Below are positions 50,182 through 59,677 of a DNA stretch of 64,000 bases, one piece after another. How positions within the stretch are numbered: position 1 is the stretch's first letter; each line of letters begins with the position of its first letter. This DNA comes from Lachancea kluyveri NRRL Y-12651 (lineage: Eukaryota; Ascomycota; Saccharomycetes; Saccharomycetales; Saccharomycetaceae): positions 620,001 to 684,000 of the forward strand of contig CM000690.1 of the NCBI GenBank assembly GCA_000149225.2. Direction: 5' to 3'. The notes under the pieces are model-generated. The model did no database searches. It had not been told where the DNA came from and was given only the letters and a program-made list of their open reading frames with translations. A program made the position numbers and the translations under genes.

Positions 50182-52032
50182 TCAATTAAAATCTTTTTTG
50201 ACCACAGTTTCCCCATCTCCCCTTAGGCCCAAAAGCACTACGTCTCCTAATTTGGAACCAGTCATCAAATCTAACAACCCTGTCACATGTACTTGAGATT
50301 TCCCGGTAATCAGAATTTCGTTTAAGCACTTGCTCAACTCTAGTCGGTCTACAATTTCGACCTCATCATCTTCGATGTCAAAAGTTACCCTCAATTTTGT
50401 CAAACCGTTGTTGTTTTTTGGCATCAAAATTTCAGAGTTTGCGTCACTCCAAACCTCCATTGGAACGGTAATAAAAATGTTACCATCATGGTATAGATCT
50501 GTGAACCCCTTGATCTTTTTAATTACGATGCTATTTTCATCATTCGGCGAATAAAAAGGTAAGTTTACAATTACAACAATCTTTCCCATAACATTCAACT
50601 TCTTTTCTCCAAAAAAGCTTGTTTTCCACTTCAGTTTCAACCCTTCAATGGTGACTTGGTCCACAATATTATCTGGCAGCACGGTCATGTTGGCAACGAT
50701 AGGGAAATTGAGGTTTGGTAGCACCTCTTGCGCAATGCTAGCTGGAATAATGCTGTTTTGGGTACCGTTAAGATAAGATATGTCGTGTACTTCGGCTTTA
50801 ACCAATTCTGTGCCATTAAATATTCTGTTCAACAACAGGTTCATAGGAGTTACAACATTTTCTTCGTCGGAAGAACAAACGTGATACAATAGTTCGTCTG
50901 GCAATGGGCCGTTGACTTCTATTTTCACATGCGTTTGGATGCTCTTGTTGTGCACGATTTCTTCCATGGGAATGCTCTTTGTACTGAAAAGGGTTTGAGA
51001 CAACCCAATGGAATAATCGCCATGGCAATCGGGTACACGAATACCCCAGCCTAGTGCTGGAAAAACTGCACGGTCAGGTAGTTTGAACACGTCGTTTCCA
51101 AGCAACGGTATATCCTTTCGTGGAAGGTCAACATTCACGCCTATAGAAAATCCGTTTTCAGTGTCTCTGATGTTCAGCTTGCTGGTCTCGGCATTGCTAC
51201 CTAATTCTAAAATACTGTCGACAACACGCCGAAGATGAGAATTAAGGTCTTCCCAGGATATGAAATCTTGCCAGTCTAATCTTTTTAGGGTAACATGCCC
51301 AAGCGGAACACTAAGATTAAACCAATCCTTGAACAGGCTCGCGTCTATCCCAGACCATAGGTTTAAATCTTTGTATTCCCTATCCCAGATTTTTTTGATC
51401 ACCGACATTATGTTCTTCACGTGAGGTTGCACTAGCAAAGGAATTTCTAGCTCGGTGACGACATTATCTCTAAAATCCACACAAATCAACTGTGGAATAG
51501 TTACAGAAGCTAGTGGAGATGGATTGGACGAGTTCTGATCATTGTATGTTGTCATGTTATTCAGGTCGAAACAGACTGATCTCATCAGGCTATTACCAGC
51601 GTATTTAATCAAACTTCGTTGTCTTTTGGAGATTGACTGCGAAGACAAATTTTTCGCTGCATCGTAGTCGAAGGAGATGTTCAATTTGACCTTTAGCTTC
51701 AACAACTTTTCGTTGAACTGACTTCCGGTCATGTAAGATTCTTGCGCATCGGACCACCCGTCAAATTTGATACTTTTCAACTCAACATTCGTAATGTCAG
51801 AAACATATTTCTGTAAATCTTCTGTAGGTATTTTCTTGAATGGTATTACTACAGTAAATATTGGGATTAGTATCAATGCCAAAATCAATGTAAAAATAGT
51901 TAGCGTTTTGACCAAGCTTGACTTTTTTACTCTCTTTGCGGTTGTACGTGGTGAATTTTGTATAGAATGGTAATCTGACGAAAGGCTCTGGTTCTCCTGG
52001 TTCAATGGTACTCTCTCTAGATCCGTATTCAT
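50182..52032 (-). CDS. YLR173W-like single-pass membrane protein
   Basis: The 616-residue protein (S. cerevisiae YLR173W, 608) has a short polar cytosolic N-terminus with a basic patch (TAKRVKKSSL), one membrane segment at about 42-66 (VKTLTIFTLILALILIPIFT), and a large lumenal domain of repeated beta-rich modules with several N-glycosylation sites (for example NLSS, NMTT, NGTE). The repeated two-module layout resembles the lipid-transfer-like DUF3712 proteins of the vacuolar membrane. No enzyme motif is present. The assignment is supported by DPH5 and APS1 nearby, as at YLR170C-YLR173W. The function of YLR173W is unknown. Confidence 0.8.
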   Translation of the reverse strand: MNTDLERVPLNQENQSLSSDYHSIQNSPRTTAKRVKKSSLVKTLTIFTLILALILIPIFTVVIPFKKIPTEDLQKYVSDITNVELKSIKFDGWSDAQESYMTGSQFNEKLLKLKVKLNISFDYDAAKNLSSQSISKRQRSLIKYAGNSLMRSVCFDLNNMTTYNDQNSSNPSPLASVTIPQLICVDFRDNVVTELEIPLLVQPHVKNIMSVIKKIWDREYKDLNLWSGIDASLFKDWFNLSVPLGHVTLKRLDWQDFISWEDLNSHLRRVVDSILELGSNAETSKLNIRDTENGFSIGVNVDLPRKDIPLLGNDVFKLPDRAVFPALGWGIRVPDCHGDYSIGLSQTLFSTKSIPMEEIVHNKSIQTHVKIEVNGPLPDELLYHVCSSDEENVVTPMNLLLNRIFNGTELVKAEVHDISYLNGTQNSIIPASIAQEVLPNLNFPIVANMTVLPDNIVDQVTIEGLKLKWKTSFFGEKKLNVMGKIVVIVNLPFYSPNDENSIVIKKIKGFTDLYHDGNIFITVPMEVWSDANSEILMPKNNNGLTKLRVTFDIEDDEVEIVDRLELSKCLNEILITGKSQVHVTGLLDLMTGSKLGDVVLLGLRGDGETVVKKDFN

Positions 52033-53059
52033 TTCTCCCTTTGTCTTTGAGTACTCTTTTTTCTTTGTTCTGCGGCGGTTGTTTGAGGAGAGATGATCTA
52101 ACTCATCTCATTTAAGGGGATTACCTCAGGGAGGAAGCACCTTTGTGATTTCTATAGTCGTCATATACGTTACGTAGATGTACATTTATTCCAGCTTTAC
52201 CGGTTTAATAGGTCGGCAAGTGTAGCCTACTCTGACCTCTGGATTTTTAATGTTGGCTTTTGTTTTCTTCCAATACGTTTTTATTCTGCTATTTTGTTAC
52301 TTCGATCTACCACCCTAGCCCTGCCCTGCCCTGCCCTTCTTCAAGTTGTTTATTAGTACTAAAAACTCTATAGTGAAATTGTACCGCATGAATTCCGTGA
52401 AGCCACGGACTATTCTGTAAAGTCGAATAGGTTGAGTTAAAAGAAGAAGCAAAAAGAGTAACGTCTTTTTTTTTGTATACAGTAAAGTTATGATTGGTAC
52501 AAAGCTGTTCGCGTACAATGAAACACTTGCAAACTTTAGTCTTTGTTCAAAAAGTTTTGAGCAACGGTGAGATGACTCTGTATTACGGTTTCTGAGGGCT
52601 GAGGGAGGAGGTGGAACGCTTCAGATACTGAAGCAGATGCCATTTCAGATTTCTACCGGAGGCATAAAGAGCCTTTGGAGGTCTATCGACCCAACGTACA
52701 GACACGATATTCTAAAGATGATTGGTAATCTCAAGATTGAAACACGCCCAATTAATTAACTTACTAAACATTTAGTAATGAACACTGGTCCTTTCAGGCA
52801 GTTTTCACGCCGTTATTTGGTCCGTTCATGAACGTCAAGCCTCTGTCTTGGAGTCTAGCACTTTGTATGTTTCCAAATGCTGTGGATCTTTTTTTCTTTT
52901 TCGATTTTGCAATTTTTGTCGGTTTTCTATAAGGCGTCGGAGAATGAATCCAACATCATTTTAGGAATTTTAGTTTGCTTCCTGACCAAAAGCAGACAGT
53001 TTGCCTCTCATTCATTGTTGCAGTTCACTCTCCTGAATTTCAACCGAATCTTCAAAATA
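52033..53059. other. Divergent intergenic region, YLR173W-like gene and small mitochondrial protein
   Basis: About 1 kb. It includes a CCCTG repeat (52319-52337, about four units). The stretch 52877-53059 is open in frame with the next gene but reads as hydrophobic, low-quality protein upstream of a clear presequence, so I treat it as untranslated. No other gene was found. Confidence 0.45.
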
Positions 53060-53422
53060 ATGCTGAGGTCGCAATTCCCAAAGGTTATCCCAGCATGTTC
53101 CATTATTAACAGTGTGAGATCGATCCATTGTACAAGAACATCTTTTGGTTACAAAAAATGGTCAGACTTGAGTAAAAACGATAAGCAAAAATTTATCACG
53201 AGCTATGTGAATCTGTACAAGGAAAAGCACCCATGCAGTAAAAGTAACGTGATGTATCGTTCCCTCGCTAACGATATGGATGTTTACGATGATTCACCTT
53301 ATGTGTTTGGTATTCTATACAACGAAATTAGAGCAGTTACTTTGGGGGAATCCACCGACAACAAACAAGGCGAAGGCGGACCAATGAGTGACCCAGATTT
53401 TGCGAAACTGCTATCCAAATAG
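53060..53422 (+). CDS. Small mitochondrial protein with an HMG-like segment
   Basis: I start this 120-residue protein at the ATG at 53060, since it begins with a typical mitochondrial presequence (MLRSQFPKVIPACSIINSVR, then SIHCTRTSF). The mature part (about 30-85) has the rhythm of an HMG-box-like helical domain: KKWSDLSKNDKQKFITSYVN, LYKEKHP, SNVMYRSLANDM. The end is acidic and disordered. An upstream in-frame ATG (52877) would add 61 hydrophobic residues and bury the presequence. I do not recognise an S. cerevisiae orthologue with confidence; a role with mitochondrial DNA or the mitoribosome would be a guess. It lies between YLR173W-like and APS1, where S. cerevisiae has no such gene. Confidence 0.72.
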   Translation: MLRSQFPKVIPACSIINSVRSIHCTRTSFGYKKWSDLSKNDKQKFITSYVNLYKEKHPCSKSNVMYRSLANDMDVYDDSPYVFGILYNEIRAVTLGESTDNKQGEGGPMSDPDFAKLLSK

Positions 53423-53576
53423 GCAATGATGCAGCGTTCCCCCTGCCCTCTTCTGCTACTTTTTGCCATCCTGGAATGTGTAATCAGTTGCATCTCTCTT
53501 CCTCCTTTTTTTTTTTTCCATTTAACTACATACATTCCTAACAAACATATAATTTCTTAATGTACATTGAGCAAGC

Positions 53577-54047
53577 TTAACTCAACACTCTATCCAAATT
53601 GTCGCTACTCTCGATGGAATCCATTGCGGCAACGTGTTTCAGCACCTCCTTTTTACTTGTTTCTGTAATAGAACCATCGCAGATCAAGACTTCGTCCAAT
53701 ATGCTGTAGGCTTTGTTGAAGTTGAAGATAATGTCTAGTTCACAAACGTTTCCAAAGTAGCGATCCATTGTTTCAACGAACCGATGAATGATTTCCAAGG
53801 TCAAAAGCTCGTTGTCCTTGTCAGGACTCACCCCGCACACAAAGTACAGACTGGCATATCTCTTGTATACCACTTTATGGTCGTTGTATTCTAAAATATT
53901 GCACATCTTGGGTTTACGAGAAAGTATTGTAGCGGTAACTTCCCTGATGATTCTAGCCTTCTCCTTCTGGGTATATGTGTTGTACCATTTCATCAACCTA
54001 AGCTTCCCTTGCCTGGAAAATAGTATCAAATATTTAATATGAGTCAT
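53577..54047 (-). CDS. APS1: AP-1 clathrin adaptor small (sigma) subunit
   Basis: The 156-residue protein has exactly the length of S. cerevisiae Aps1. It is a longin-fold sigma adaptin: [20 protein letters not shown] at the start, [13 protein letters not shown] in the middle, and [20 protein letters not shown] with [14 protein letters not shown], the classical sigma-subunit signature. Aps1 works with Apl2, Apl4 and Apm1 in AP-1 at the trans-Golgi and endosomes, sorting cargo into clathrin-coated vesicles. DPH5 is the next gene in the same direction, as in S. cerevisiae. Confidence 0.96.
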   Translation of the reverse strand: MTHIKYLILFSRQGKLRLMKWYNTYTQKEKARIIREVTATILSRKPKMCNILEYNDHKVVYKRYASLYFVCGVSPDKDNELLTLEIIHRFVETMDRYFGNVCELDIIFNFNKAYSILDEVLICDGSITETSKKEVLKHVAAMDSIESSDNLDRVLS

Positions 54048-54622
54048 TGAGGAAACTTTCTAGATCTTTGGCCTTTATCGTCTCTTTTTCTTATTTTCTT
54101 TTTTTTTTCCTTCCTTCCTTCTTTCTCCCTCGAATGATGAGGATCGTATAAGCTCTTTGGTATTATCGATTTAGATGTTTCCTTCGTGAGTTTGGGATAT
54201 TTAGAAACACTTTTCGTGGCCTCTGTTGTAGCCTCGGCGTACAATATGATTACTTTTTTTTATCAAGCCATTTCAGAACTAGCAGTATGCAATGCCTTTA
54301 GAACACAAACCATAGCACGTATATGAACGTAAAAAAGAGAGAATGAAAGAAAGAAAAAACGCAGTTGAACTAGCCTTTGAGCCATCGATGAAACAATTCC
54401 AACGGTTCTGCATTTTACTTTTTTTTTTTTGGGTTCTTTAATGCCCAAGCAGTAGTATTTGCGTGATACAACATCAAATGTAAGTAGTATCATCGCATAC
54501 GCATAGCCAATGGCCAAATGAATGAATAGGCAATTCAAAACGATTTGAGTAGTGTTTTCGAATTATTCTTAATCTACAAAATCCTGTACATGATTTATAA
54601 GCTGACAAGGGATTGTACATCC
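54048..54622. other. Intergenic: APS1 promoter and 3' flank of DPH5
   Basis: T- and CCTT-rich low-complexity sequence (54083-54130) lies upstream of APS1, and another T-run is at 54417-54430. No gene was found. Confidence 0.5.
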
Positions 54623-55525
54623 TTACTCGTCGTCTTCATTTTCTTCAGGTGGAACCCATGGAGCCGGTTTAAAGAACTCTTGGTCGTTTGCAACATCTTG
54701 TGCAAATTTTTCTCTGTTATCAGCAAATTCTAACAAGTATTCCAGTTCCAACTCATGGCATTGTCTACCCAGAATCACTAAAGAATGTAATGGTTCACCG
54801 GAATCGTATTCGGCTAATTCTTTGATGGTTCCGGATTTAAAAGTTTGGCTGGAAGAACCTAGTCTGCTGATAGCAACTGCTGGGGTGTCTGGTGTATAAG
54901 CCTTTGTATTTCTAGATTCTTCAATCTCCAACAACTGCTCACAGCACTGGGAGATAGACATGTAACGAGGAGGTTCGTATACCAATCTGCCACGGGCCAT
55001 GTTTTCAATACTTTGCTCCTTAACTTTGATGTCCAACAAAACCAAGGTGTGTAACCCAATCTTTCTATTCTCCCAAATCTTGTCATACCAGGAATCAGGC
55101 CTCCAGCTATCGGTGAAAAAAACCATAGACACAGTCTGGCCAAAGGTGTACAATTGTAAACCGCAGCTACCGACAGCATTCATCACGGAGGCGTTATGTA
55201 CAACCTCTACTGGAATTCCCTTTCTCTTAGCACGTAGAACCAAGTCTGTGTGTGTAGTAGCACCGAACGGATCACCGACAACTAAGAAAGCAACATCTTC
55301 CTTGTCTGCATCTCTCAAGATTTCCTCAGAGCCAGTTTCGACTAGTTCTCTATCCGCTAGAGTAATGGTCTTACCATAGAAGGCCTCTAGTTCTTCCTGG
55401 GAGGCAGCCATTAGGATACTAGTGTAGTGTTCCAAATAGACACGAGAGCATTTTCTGATGGCTTCCAAACCACGAACGGTGATATCACTCTCGTACGATA
55501 AACCTAGACCGATTAAGTATAGCAT
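54623..55525 (-). CDS. DPH5: Diphthine methyl ester synthase
   Basis: Starting at the ATG at 55525 gives 300 residues beginning [20 protein letters not shown], the same length and start as S. cerevisiae Dph5. An ATG 39 bp upstream (55564) would add 13 residues with no counterpart. Family motifs are complete: [32 protein letters not shown] for S-adenosylmethionine binding, [17 protein letters not shown] and [20 protein letters not shown]. The enzyme methylates the modified histidine of elongation factor 2 in diphthamide synthesis, the target of diphtheria toxin. It is one of the most conserved proteins in the window. It lies in tandem with APS1, as at YLR170C-YLR172C. Confidence 0.98.
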   Translation of the reverse strand: MLYLIGLGLSYESDITVRGLEAIRKCSRVYLEHYTSILMAASQEELEAFYGKTITLADRELVETGSEEILRDADKEDVAFLVVGDPFGATTHTDLVLRAKRKGIPVEVVHNASVMNAVGSCGLQLYTFGQTVSMVFFTDSWRPDSWYDKIWENRKIGLHTLVLLDIKVKEQSIENMARGRLVYEPPRYMSISQCCEQLLEIEESRNTKAYTPDTPAVAISRLGSSSQTFKSGTIKELAEYDSGEPLHSLVILGRQCHELELEYLLEFADNREKFAQDVANDQEFFKPAPWVPPEENEDDE

Positions 55526-56266
55526 AATAGGCTGTATTTCAGTAAAGCGTAGACAGGGACTCAAATGATGAGATGAGCTTTAGTAGCTTGAAAAAAAATT
55601 TTTTTTTTCTTTTCGCACCAACCTGAGTGAGAAGCCTGGGGTTAGATGAAAAACTGACAATTTCCACAAAAAAAAAAAAAAGGCATGTAACAAAGCATCT
55701 GAATAGCCATATATTAATGTGGCTTCCAGTGTATTTTTGATTCCGTCATAAAGCTAGGAATTTTATTTTTTTTTTTTTTGTTTTTTTTTTTCTCTCTTCA
55801 GGAGCATTGATGAGCACCAATGCTTCGTTAGAAGCATACCTTCAGCGAGTCTTTTAAGCCCAGAAAAAGATTTAATTCGAGACGATTACAGAATGCTATT
55901 TTCTTCATACATCTACCCATTTCCATATACGATCATGTGAAATCATTTTATTGTTTTGTTTCCCGTCTTTAATTTTCATTATTGTACAACTTTTATAAAA
56001 ATAAGATTATCACCACGTAAGGCAGGACGAAACACCAAAACATAGAAACACATACCTGCAAAGGTATGAACGATATCTTCTATAAGTACGGGAGTGATTC
56101 CCCCGTGTAATTTCCAACAACAAGAGACAGGTGTGCTATATACCCGCCCAGCGCTATCTTTTGAGCAGTTTGAATTTAGTTTATTCAAGCCCATAACAAG
56201 TGCGTGAAGGCTTCCAACTCATATAGTCTAAATTCCAAACCAAATCCATCAACCGCTTCTTAGCAT
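55526..56266. other. Intergenic: DPH5 promoter and 5' flank of tRNA-His
   Basis: Several homopolymer runs lie here (T-runs at 55601-55609, 55767-55779 and 55781-55790; an A-run at about 55667-55681). No gene was found. Confidence 0.5.
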
Positions 56267-56338
56267 GCCATTTTAGTATAGTGGTTAGTACACATCGTTG
56301 TGGCCGATGAAACCCTGGTTCGATTCTAGGAAATGGCA
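56267..56338 (+). tRNA. tRNA-His (GUG)
   Basis: The 72-nt gene has acceptor GCCATTT/AAATGGC with discriminator A, A box TAGTATAGTGG, anticodon GTG in GTTGTGGCC and B box GGTTCGATTC. The extra G-1 is added after transcription as in other eukaryotes. It differs from the S. cerevisiae gene only by a compensated acceptor pair. No T-run follows it; the tRNA-Val gene begins nine bases later. Confidence 0.97.
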
Positions 56339-56347
56339 CTTCGTGAT

Positions 56348-56421
56348 GGTTTCGTGGTCTAGTCGGTTATGGCATCTGCTTAACACGCAGAACGTCCCCA
56401 GTTCGATCCTGGGCGAAATCA
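56348..56421 (+). tRNA. tRNA-Val (AAC)
   Basis: The 74-nt gene has acceptor GGTTTCG/CGAAATC with discriminator A, A box TGGTCTAGTCGG, anticodon AAC in CTTAACACG and B box AGTTCGATCC. It appears identical to S. cerevisiae tRNA-Val(AAC). Only nine bases (56339-56347) separate it from tRNA-His, so the two are probably transcribed together. Confidence 0.97.
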
Positions 56422-56425
56422 TTAC

Positions 56426-56432
56426 TTTTTTT
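56426..56432 (+). terminator. Pol III terminator of the tRNA-His/tRNA-Val unit
   Basis: A run of seven T begins five bases after the tRNA-Val 3' end. It is the first T-run of four or more after the tRNA-His gene starts its 3' flank. Confidence 0.85.
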
Positions 56433-57002
56433 GCCAAGCGAAAATTACAATAACAGCTGACTTGTAGATTCGGCCATAGGCAAAAATTGGGTGTTTCCGA
56501 AAATCTGACCCTAAAATAATACGTTCCAACGTCCTACTTAGAACATTGTCTAGTATATTTATCACATATTCCCGTTACATCATCTTCAGTGAGAGGTGAC
56601 AAGAGATCATCATAAAACATGGTGTTCAAATTACAGAAAAATGCGAACTCAGTTTTACAGATCTAAGAAACATCTACATTGATAACGAATGAATGGTCGA
56701 GATAGAAACTGCTGTCGCGAATGTTTGTTGACCTAACAACGTAGCTGGTATCGGTTGGTGATTAAACCACGAGGTCGCCTAGGTGCTTGACGAATATGTT
56801 TAGACGAGAATCCGCTGCAAATGGAAAAGTCAATCAGCATATGCGGAAATAGTGGCTTTTTTTTTTTTTGCTTTTCTTTCAAAGACACAGGAGTCTTAAT
56901 ATGAGTCTGAAAAAATAATAAAAGTGCTTTGAAATCAGACGAGTCGTAGGTTGTTTGGAGAAATCATGAATCGAATCAAATTCAGGCAATTGTCTAAGTC
57001 AA
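56433..57002. other. Intergenic: promoter of the transporter gene
   Basis: About 570 bp with a T-run at 56858-56869. A TTTCCGAAA motif at about 56495 is not set in a centromere-like context. No gene was found. Confidence 0.45.
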
Positions 57003-58247
57003 ATGAGTGTCATCGAACCTCATAGTGGGTTTTCATTTTCCGGGTTATCCTACATAATATTCCAATCCGCAGTGGAGGTAGTCATAATCTCATTTGCGGG
57101 ATACTGGTGTGCTTCGGCAGGATTATTACCTAAATCAAGTCAGAAGTCTATCTCACTGCTCAATGCGGGTCTGTTCACTCCTGCTCTGATATTCAGCAAG
57201 CTTTCCGACAATCTATCTCTGTCCAAGATGATGGAGGTTGTTGTTATTCCAATCTTCTTCCTTGTCATCACTGGTGTTTCGTATATTTCTGGTAAGATTA
57301 CGAGCAAATTCCTTCAGCTTGACGAGAATGAGAGCAATTTTGTGATTGCTAACTCTGTATTTGGCAATAGCAACTCCTTGCCAGTTTCATTAATTTTGTC
57401 ATTAGCCTATGCCCTACCAAGCTTGAGTTGGGATGGAATTCCTAACGATACCAGAGATAGTATCGCCGGAAGAGGCATTTTATATTTGTTGATTTTCCAA
57501 CAAATGAGTCAGGTATTAAGATGGACTTGGGGCTACAATACACTAATGAGATGGTCGGGCGAAAGTTCTCCTTCCACAAGCACAAGTTACTACGTCCCTG
57601 GGGAACAGATAGAATCTCGAACCGGTGATGATCCAGAAAGTCTTGCGTCTTTCCATGACGAGCAACGATCTCATAAACTCAAGCTAATCGATGCTGTTCT
57701 CGGTTTCACTAAAAAAATTAGAAACTACATGAATCCTCCATTATACGCTATGCTTCTCAGCATCGTAGTTGCTCTCATCAGCCCCATAAAGGATTTGTTT
57801 TATGGGGAAGATAGCTTCGTCAAAAACACTGCAACATCAGCGGTTGATAGGATCGGCTCATTATCAATTCCTCTGATTTTAATTATACTCGGCGCAAGTC
57901 TATATCCCGACTGCAATGCTCCTCAAAAAATTCACAACCATAAAAGGCTAGTCTTAGGGTCAATTATTGGTCGCATGGTCATACCACCCTGTGCCATTTT
58001 GCCAGCGATAACATTTTGCTCCAAGTACCTCAAGATAAGTATTCTGACCGACCCCGTTTTCATTTTGGTTGCATTTATTTTGACCGTTTCACCACCGGCC
58101 ATCCAATTAACTCAAATAACGCAGTTGAATGACTTTTTTGAGGGCGAAATGGTCGCTGTATTATTCTGGGGTTATGTGGTCTTCGCACTACCTGTCTACA
58201 TCTTCACAGTCAGTGGTGCCATACGGGCCTTGCAATGGGATTCGTAA
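57003..58247 (+). CDS. Auxin-efflux-carrier family transporter (YLR152C type)
   Basis: The 414-residue membrane protein has the two-halved auxin efflux carrier layout: about five helices at 10-175, a polar cytosolic loop at about 180-235, and about five helices to the end. Distinctive phrases are SISLLNAGLFTPALIFSKLS, VIANSVFGNSNSLPVSLILS, IPLILIILGASLYPD and TVSPPAIQLTQITQLNDFFE, which closely resemble S. cerevisiae YLR152C as I remember it. That protein is longer (about 576), mostly because of its loop. Substrate and membrane are unknown; relatives export small organic anions. The first ATG is used. YLR152C is on the same chromosome arm as APS1 and DPH5 in S. cerevisiae. Confidence 0.87.
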   Translation: MSVIEPHSGFSFSGLSYIIFQSAVEVVIISFAGYWCASAGLLPKSSQKSISLLNAGLFTPALIFSKLSDNLSLSKMMEVVVIPIFFLVITGVSYISGKITSKFLQLDENESNFVIANSVFGNSNSLPVSLILSLAYALPSLSWDGIPNDTRDSIAGRGILYLLIFQQMSQVLRWTWGYNTLMRWSGESSPSTSTSYYVPGEQIESRTGDDPESLASFHDEQRSHKLKLIDAVLGFTKKIRNYMNPPLYAMLLSIVVALISPIKDLFYGEDSFVKNTATSAVDRIGSLSIPLILIILGASLYPDCNAPQKIHNHKRLVLGSIIGRMVIPPCAILPAITFCSKYLKISILTDPVFILVAFILTVSPPAIQLTQITQLNDFFEGEMVAVLFWGYVVFALPVYIFTVSGAIRALQWDS

Positions 58248-58662
58248 AAAGTTAAGCTGTCTGTCCTACTTGCTTGATAGAATTTTACCAATTTTGCTTG
58301 GGTTTTCTTGATTATTTTGACATAATCATATCTGTACCCAAAAAAACAAACAAACAAACAAACAAAAAGGTTTTGCAATACCCGGAACTAAGCGTTCCTT
58401 CTTTTTCCTCCTTCCTCTTCCTCCTCTTTAATCCATCAAGATCACAATGCATGCATACGAAAGTTAATAGTTTAAATAATCAGATAAATTTTGGTCACGT
58501 CTGAAATAAATGTTGAAACAAATCTGTACTTTGAATTCGAGATATCTCGATTTTCATGTTTTCGTTTTCGGTAACTGAAGGTACTGCATTTCAAAAAAAA
58601 AAAAAATGAAAAAAAAGTGGTCATTTTACCAAATCAGCATTGATAAAATAACTGCTTTATCT
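58248..58662. other. Intergenic: 3' flank of the transporter gene
   Basis: It contains an (AAAC)n microsatellite at about 58346-58366 and A-rich runs at about 58592-58618. No gene was found. Confidence 0.5.
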
Positions 58663-58806
58663 TATTACATTATCAATCCTTGCGTTTCAGCTTTGACTAT
58701 CCCCGATGACTGTTTCTCACTCTTTCTGTCATCTAACACCGTTTATGATAATATACTAATAACACCAATATTAGTCAATAGATGATAATTGAATTTCGTT
58801 CTAACA
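58663..58806 (-). mobile_element. Ty1-type LTR fragment, 5' portion, reverse (fossil)
   Basis: This matches in reverse the first about 145 nt of the LTR at 59356, ending CGTTCTAACA in place of CGTTCCAACA. It is clearly more diverged from it than the nested LTRs are, so it is an older insertion. Only the U3 side remains. Confidence 0.85.
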
Positions 58807-59059
58807 AGTTCTAAAGGCTTCAGCTCCAAAACGTGGTGCTATATTTCCAGAAATTTTAAATAGAAAGTACCAATAAATAGAGTATTTAACAACGGATCTC
58901 AAATTTTCTCTTCAGGATAGGCGAAGTTATAATGATCAAAAGGCTGCTAATTATTGAGTTTCTATATATATACATATTTTAAAATACATATGCTCCAGCA
59001 TCATGTCCCATCATAAATGCCATAATTACATTACATAACCGCTGCTCAGGTTTCAAAGC

Positions 59060-59355
59060 GTTGGAACGAAATACAACTATCGGCCATCGACTAGTATTCG
59101 TGTTACTAGTATATTATCATACACGGTGTTATAAGGTGACATAAAGAATGAGAAACAGTCATCTAAGTTAGTGGAAGCTGAAACGCAAGGATTGATAATT
59201 GAGAAATATGTGAATATTGGGACAATTGTTGAGATTCCATTTTTGATTAAGGCTATAATAATTGGTATATGGTTATACTAGAAGTTCTCCTCATCTTTCT
59301 AGGAATCCAGAAAAGGAGTCGATAACTCTATATACAAATATTCTTCCTTTTATAT
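59060..59355. mobile_element. Second nested Ty1-type LTR structure (fossil), interrupted by the Ty element
   Basis: 59060-59199 is the 5' part of a forward LTR and 59200-59355 the inward part of a reverse LTR, with the same junction as at 24836/24837. The reverse LTR is cut at 59355 by the Ty element. The pentamer TATAT just before the element (59351-59355) is also present at the matching point in the uninterrupted copy, so it is the likely target duplication. The other half should lie beyond the window. Confidence 0.88.
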
Positions 59356-59677
59356 TGTTGGAACGAAATACAACTATCGACCATCGACTAGTATTCGTGT
59401 TACTAGTATATTATCACACACGGTGTTATAAGGTGACATAAAGAATGAGAAACAGTCATCTAAGTTAGTGGAAGCTGAAACGCAAGGATTGATAATGTAA
59501 TAGGATAATGAACCAGAAACATATAAAAGGAAGAATATTTGTATATAGAGTTATCGACTCCCTTTTCTGGATTCCTAGAAAGACGAGGAGAACTTCTGGT
59601 ATAACCATATACCAATTATTATAGCCTTAATCAAAAATGGAATCACAACAATTGTCCCAGTATTCACCAATTTCTCA
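59356..59677 (+). repeat. 5' LTR of the Ty element
   Basis: The 322-nt LTR starts TGTTGGAACG and ends TTTCTCA, like the Ty1 delta. A TATAAAAGG-like box lies near 59522. As in Ty1, the gag start codon (59637) lies inside the LTR. It is very similar to the LTRs at 24696-25266. Confidence 0.93.

Noticed and set aside
52877-53059. N-terminal extension of the small mitochondrial protein
   Set aside because: It would place 61 hydrophobic residues before an obvious mitochondrial presequence. The ATG at 53060 fits better.
55526-55564. Upstream in-frame ATG for DPH5
   Set aside because: It adds 13 residues not found in the family. The later ATG gives exactly 300 residues.
56490-56512. CDEIII-like TTTCCGAAA
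   Set aside because: The flanking sequence is not AT-rich enough and no CDEI is placed at the right distance.
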